A DNA stretch of 64,000 nt, from assembly GCF_019175385.1 (NCBI RefSeq), contig NC_083344.1:3944965-4008964 (forward strand), in the 5' to 3' direction. Every line of letters begins with the position of its first letter. Position 1 is the first letter of the stretch. The notes beneath the pieces are model-generated. The model was not told the origin of the DNA. It did no database searches and was given only the letters and a program-made list of their open reading frames with translations. The position numbers were made by a program, and so were the translations under genes. Of this stretch, positions 60,410 to 64,000 are shown one piece after another. This stretch comes from Lycium barbarum. Taxonomy: Eukaryota; Streptophyta; Magnoliopsida; Solanales; Solanaceae.

Positions 60410-60889
60410 GTATGTATGCATTTAAAACATTTAGTTTGTGTGAGTAGGCAAGCATGATTTAAATTGGATAATTTTCAAGTGTCCAAAGTAATGTCCGTAT
60501 GAGTCCTTTAGCGTAATTTCGCTTAAATAGATACTTGCTATATATGTTAAGTTTTGAATTGGTATTGATTGTATGTTTGTTCCACTTTATCATATCTTCA
60601 GAGGGACATCCTCCGACAAGCCCCATGGGTTCGGTTAGAGGTAGATGCCAAAATTATATGTGACCCGGGTAAGATGTGGGTAAATAATGCTCACTTCGGA
60701 AGATGGGGTAAGACATGGACAAATACGTACCATGTCCCATGAGCATAGATTCACATTCAGTGTATTTCATGTGTTGCTTGTTTATGCTTCATGATTTCTG
60801 CTTCAACTGCAGTGTTTGTATACATTTAATATACTTGTACTATTTAATTGCTTTTATGCATTATCAGGGATTTCTAAGACTTTCCCCAG
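60410..60889 (+). other. Likely leader sequence downstream of the Tat/Ogre LTR
   Basis: Directly after the LTR a primer-binding site would be expected, but only a worn GTATG start is visible. Words such as GGACATCCTCCGACAAGCC and GACCCGGGTAAGATG occur without coding sense. Confidence 0.35.
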
Positions 60890-61327
60890 GGGTAAGCTGA
60901 GAGTGTGTCGATGATCTTGATGGGTCTTTTAGATTCACGCTTGTTGATATTTGTATGTGTGCAGGTGTGGTTTATGACGACCAGGTAGTTGATACCTGAT
61001 TATTTCAGCTTTCTTCAGTCCAATTCAGTTGAGGTGAGCTACCATTAGATCATGTCAGCCTCTTCTTCTTTAGTTGACTAAGTAGTATTCCGAGTTGTGT
61101 CTTGTACTTTTGTATTCAGAGTAGTAGTTTCATAACTTAGACATTTTATGGGGTTTATGGGCAGACTCAGTATATGTATTTCGCTTTCGCACTTAACTTA
61201 TAGTATGAGACCTTGAGTATTCTTCTTTTTTATATTGTCATTATTCAAATGCTTTGCTTAGAGGGTTCGCCTTATGGGTAGAACCTGGTCAGGTGCCCTA
61301 AGTGTCAGACTTTGATTGTGATAAACT
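60890..61327 (+). repeat. Partial gypsy (Del/Tekay-like) 5' LTR
   Basis: GTGCAGGTGTGGTTTATGAC, AGTTGAGGTGAGCTACC, TTTATGGGCAGACTCAG and GCTTAGAGGGTTCGCC resemble the 3' half of Del/Tekay-type chromovirus LTRs in Solanaceae. It leads into a primer-binding relic (61328). The left boundary is not resolved. Confidence 0.5.
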
Positions 61328-61340
61328 TAGTATTAGAGCA
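61328..61340 (+). other. Primer-binding-site relic for initiator tRNA-Met
   Basis: TAGTATTAGAGCA differs from the typical TGGTATCAGAGCA at 2 of 13 positions and is followed by TTAGG, the usual continuation. It places the LTR end about 61325. Confidence 0.55.
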
Positions 61341-63268
61341 TTAGGTGTCAACTTCCTTGGATTCATGGAACGGTGTCTAGTAGAGCCTTGTGGATTGGTA
61401 CGGAGATATCTGTACTTATCTTCGAGGGGCTGCATGGACATTTCAGGAAAGTTTCCCTTCTTTCATTCCTCCCTCGTGCTATAAAGCTTAAAGTAAGGAA
61501 AATGATACACTTCATGTTCATACCTATGTGAGGTGGGAATACACTGAACTATTCAAGTGCTAGCGACTAAGAATGTTTCTTTAGGAGTTACAAAGAAGTT
61601 CGGAAAGGTCAAAGATGGGCTAAAATATAGAAGACGACTTGAGTTAAGTATTACCTTACAAGGCTATGAGAAGTATGCATGAGTTACCAAACAGATCTAA
61701 AGACTCATAAGATTTGAATTGGGTTCTAAAGATAACATCTCTTTATGTTTCTTGAAGTGGGAACAGTGGTTCAGCAAGCTGAGCGACAATTGTTCCTACA
61801 CAGTCAGTGGCACATTCAGCAAGACTTTGAGCAAAGCGAGAACTACGGTTCATCCAGGTTACACTTGAGAGAATATGGGCATAATTAAGTGAATTTCCTT
61901 AGGTGTAAAAAATAAGAGAAAATGATATTTTAGCACAGTTACAAATTAAGACCACGGTCTTATGTCACTGTCATGAAAATCGACTACTACAACTCAATGT
62001 AGAAAATCATTTACGTTCAAGTATGTTATATATGGCGAATCAACAATGAAATTTCAATCTTCATGACTTCCACATTGGGAAATTCAGATTGGTCTACTAC
62101 TATATATTATTGTTTAGGTTCTAGAGAGTTTCAGACTATTCAGCACCAGAGATTCTAAAACTTCAAGGGTTTGCACTTCGAAAGGATGTCTTAGAGAGGA
62201 GTTTCATCTTGTTAAATTTATGTATTGAATACACCACAGTTAGGTGATATCATACCTGATTAGGTTCCTTGATTTGACTTATATTCTGAGCATCAGTATA
62301 CTTTCCCATATAAGTCGCTAATGCTTTGAGCGCCTAACTCAGCATGGTAGGGCATTTTTGCCATCACAATTAGATTTGCATTAAGTGGATGACTAAGCAT
62401 AGCAAGGCACTTTTTTCCACTGCAGATAGATTTGTGTAGGCGTCAGGCTCAGTATAACTGGGCGATTATGCCACCACATTTAGTTATCTATTAAGACTAG
62501 TAGAGTGTATAGCGCGAGACTTATTATAGCCGAAAGCACCTTAGGTTATAGAGTAAGACGTTGAGCATGAGACTCAGTGTACCAGGGCATGACTGCCGAT
62601 TCAATTTTAGTAAGATGTGGGGTTTAGGATTTTTTCCCGCATTACCAAGATAAGTCAAGTTATAGAGGAAGTTTGCTGCATTTGGAGGTAGTGAAGTGAT
62701 CGACATCGAGCATGTTTTTTTTCCACCATTGACTAATATGCGCTATTCTTCGCCTAGCATGAGTTTAAGAAAGATAGCCTAAATGTTGATACTTTATGAG
62801 GAAGAAAAAGGAAATTGAGTCGTAAGACAAGTTGTTATAGCTTCAACCCAATCGGGGTATTGTCTTATGGTAAACCGTGCCTATGGGAAGAGGGAGGTTA
62901 CAATTCTAGTCGGAGAAAGATCAACGAACCTAATAACAGTGGTTGAGATGACCCGAAGGTCAAGTTGAGCATTGATTGTTTGTTTTCATCAGCTTGGAGC
63001 TTAGCCTCATATAGAAGTGAATGCGTTGTTGCATTCGGGCAATGTTATTCCTTTTATCAAAAGTTCATTAAAGATCAACAAGTGTGCATTCAACATATAT
63101 GATGGTTCCTTGGACGCTGGAGTGAGTTTTTGACTCTTGAGATAGTCCCATGATTTTCAAGTTCCAACAATATCTTTGAGACGTATATGATGTTTTACCT
63201 AAGAAGGTAATAGAAGTCATACTTGATATATCAAAGCAGTTTTTCTAGACGTATTAAGATCACAATAA
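61341..63268 (+). other. Heavily decayed retrotransposon-like sequence
   Basis: Downstream of the PBS relic the sequence should be gypsy internal region, and short coding-like scraps occur, but I can identify no gag, protease, RT or integrase motif with certainty. A short motif GACTAAGCATAGCAAGGCAC / GACTCAGTGTACCAGGGCAT recurs loosely between 62330 and 62600. Confidence 0.35.
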
Positions 63269-63466
63269 GGGCTCGTTTGGTTGGAAACAACTTATCCCGG
63301 GATAAGTTGTCCCGGGATTAGTTATTCGACCCTCAAGGTGGAATAAAAACAAACTATAATCCCGGGATTAGTTAACCCGGGTTTTTTTTCCAACCAAACA
63401 TGGGATAAGGTGGCATAATTTTTATCCCAGGACTATTTTTGCTTATCCATCATACCAAACGAGCCC
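63269..63466. mobile_element. Tourist-like (PIF/Harbinger) MITE, 198 bp
   Basis: GGGCTCGTTTGGT at the left is perfectly inverted to ACCAAACGAGCCC at the right, and TAA flanks both ends (63266-63268 and 63467-63469). The body repeats CCCGGGATTAGTTA and ATCCCGGGATAAG, forming further hairpins. Perfect ends and TSD indicate a recent insertion. Confidence 0.9.
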
Positions 63467-63469
63467 TAA

Positions 63470-64000
63470 GGGTTTCGGGAAAATATTTGACGTAGATGAC
63501 TTATGGTTAGTTTTTATTGGGTTCAAGGAACCAAAAGTTCAAATCAGCATTGGTTCTTCTGCTATAGCATGAAGCATATCATAACAATTTCTACAGATAC
63601 CGCGAGTACTATATGTGTCAAGTACTAAGAGAACAAAATCCTACCGGAATGCCATATTTGATTAGTACGAGTCGAGCTAAATATGACATCTAGAAGAATT
63701 CTAAAGATATTAAGACAAGTCAAGTAGTGGATGTATATCATTTTATGTATTTAACAAGATCATGATAGTTGTCATGTAGCAGACTTGACTATCACAACAC
63801 TTATTCCTTGCTTGACTTAGAAAACAGTTCAGTTTTGATGAGGAGATGAGTTTGGACTTTAGATGTTTAAGACTGTAATCAAAACAGTCTCAGTATATTT
63901 CTTGCCTTCGGGCCTAAATAGATGAAGATGCATGTGAAGAACTAAAACACCCGATTTTGGGAATTGATCACGACAATTTGGTATATATAGTTATGACATA
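63470..64000. other. No gene recognised to the window end
   Basis: The sequence continues in the style of the decayed stretch before the MITE, with no long frame and no repeat ends. Confidence 0.4.

Overview
This window is nuclear DNA from a flowering plant, most likely a member of the Solanaceae. The grounds are three intron-containing plant genes set in AT-rich DNA crowded with nested transposable elements, plus SINE types (tRNA-derived 'S'-like and Au-like copies) and MITE families that I associate with nightshades. The species cannot be fixed from sequence alone. Three genes are convincing: an F-box/LRR protein on the minus strand (7512-9053, FBL12-like), the 60S ribosomal protein L5/uL18 gene on the plus strand (30133-33603, nine exons rebuilt with correct phases, 300 aa) and a Mediator subunit 19 gene on the plus strand (39631-43260, five coding exons, 219 aa).

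Layout. 1-3.7 kb: decayed Ty1/copia element ending in a 169-bp LTR. 3.7-7.3 kb: an LTR fragment, an hAT-type element and unassigned DNA. 7.5-9.05 kb: the F-box/LRR gene; its single coding intron is exactly one hAT-like element plus one copy of its target-site duplication. 9.7-12.2 kb: SINEs and MITEs. 12.2-17.7 kb: a 5.5-kb foldback-like, Mutator-type element built from diverged tandem repeats, with a C-rich left arm, a G-rich right arm and a 9-bp target duplication. 18.3-24.4 kb: MITEs and a second copia relic split by a 5'-truncated LINE with a 14-bp target duplication. 24.5-28.5 kb: MITEs, a minus-strand LINE fragment and an hAT element holding a nested MITE.

28.8-33.8 kb: RPL5 with a duplicated promoter/first-exon block. 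35.0-44.4 kb: a perfect-TSD MULE, a tandemly triplicated upstream segment and MED19, peppered with Stowaway-like MITEs. 44.6-48.2 kb: a LINE fragment broken by a MITE, T-rich DNA and a dyad-rich minisatellite. 48.9-55.8 kb: an apparently intact L1-type LINE with ORF1 (834 aa) and ORF2 (1380 aa; endonuclease, reverse transcriptase, zinc-binding region, RNase H). 56-64 kb: AT-rich repeats, a long Tat/Ogre-like LTR, a second gypsy-type LTR with a primer-binding-site relic, and a Tourist MITE.

The host genes do not form an operon or pathway. Two are core expression genes (ribosome, Mediator) and one is a ubiquitin-ligase adaptor. The unifying theme is transposon remodelling of gene structure: a candidate transposon-born intron in the F-box gene, a duplicated ribosomal-protein promoter, and a triplicated MED19 upstream region carrying MITEs.
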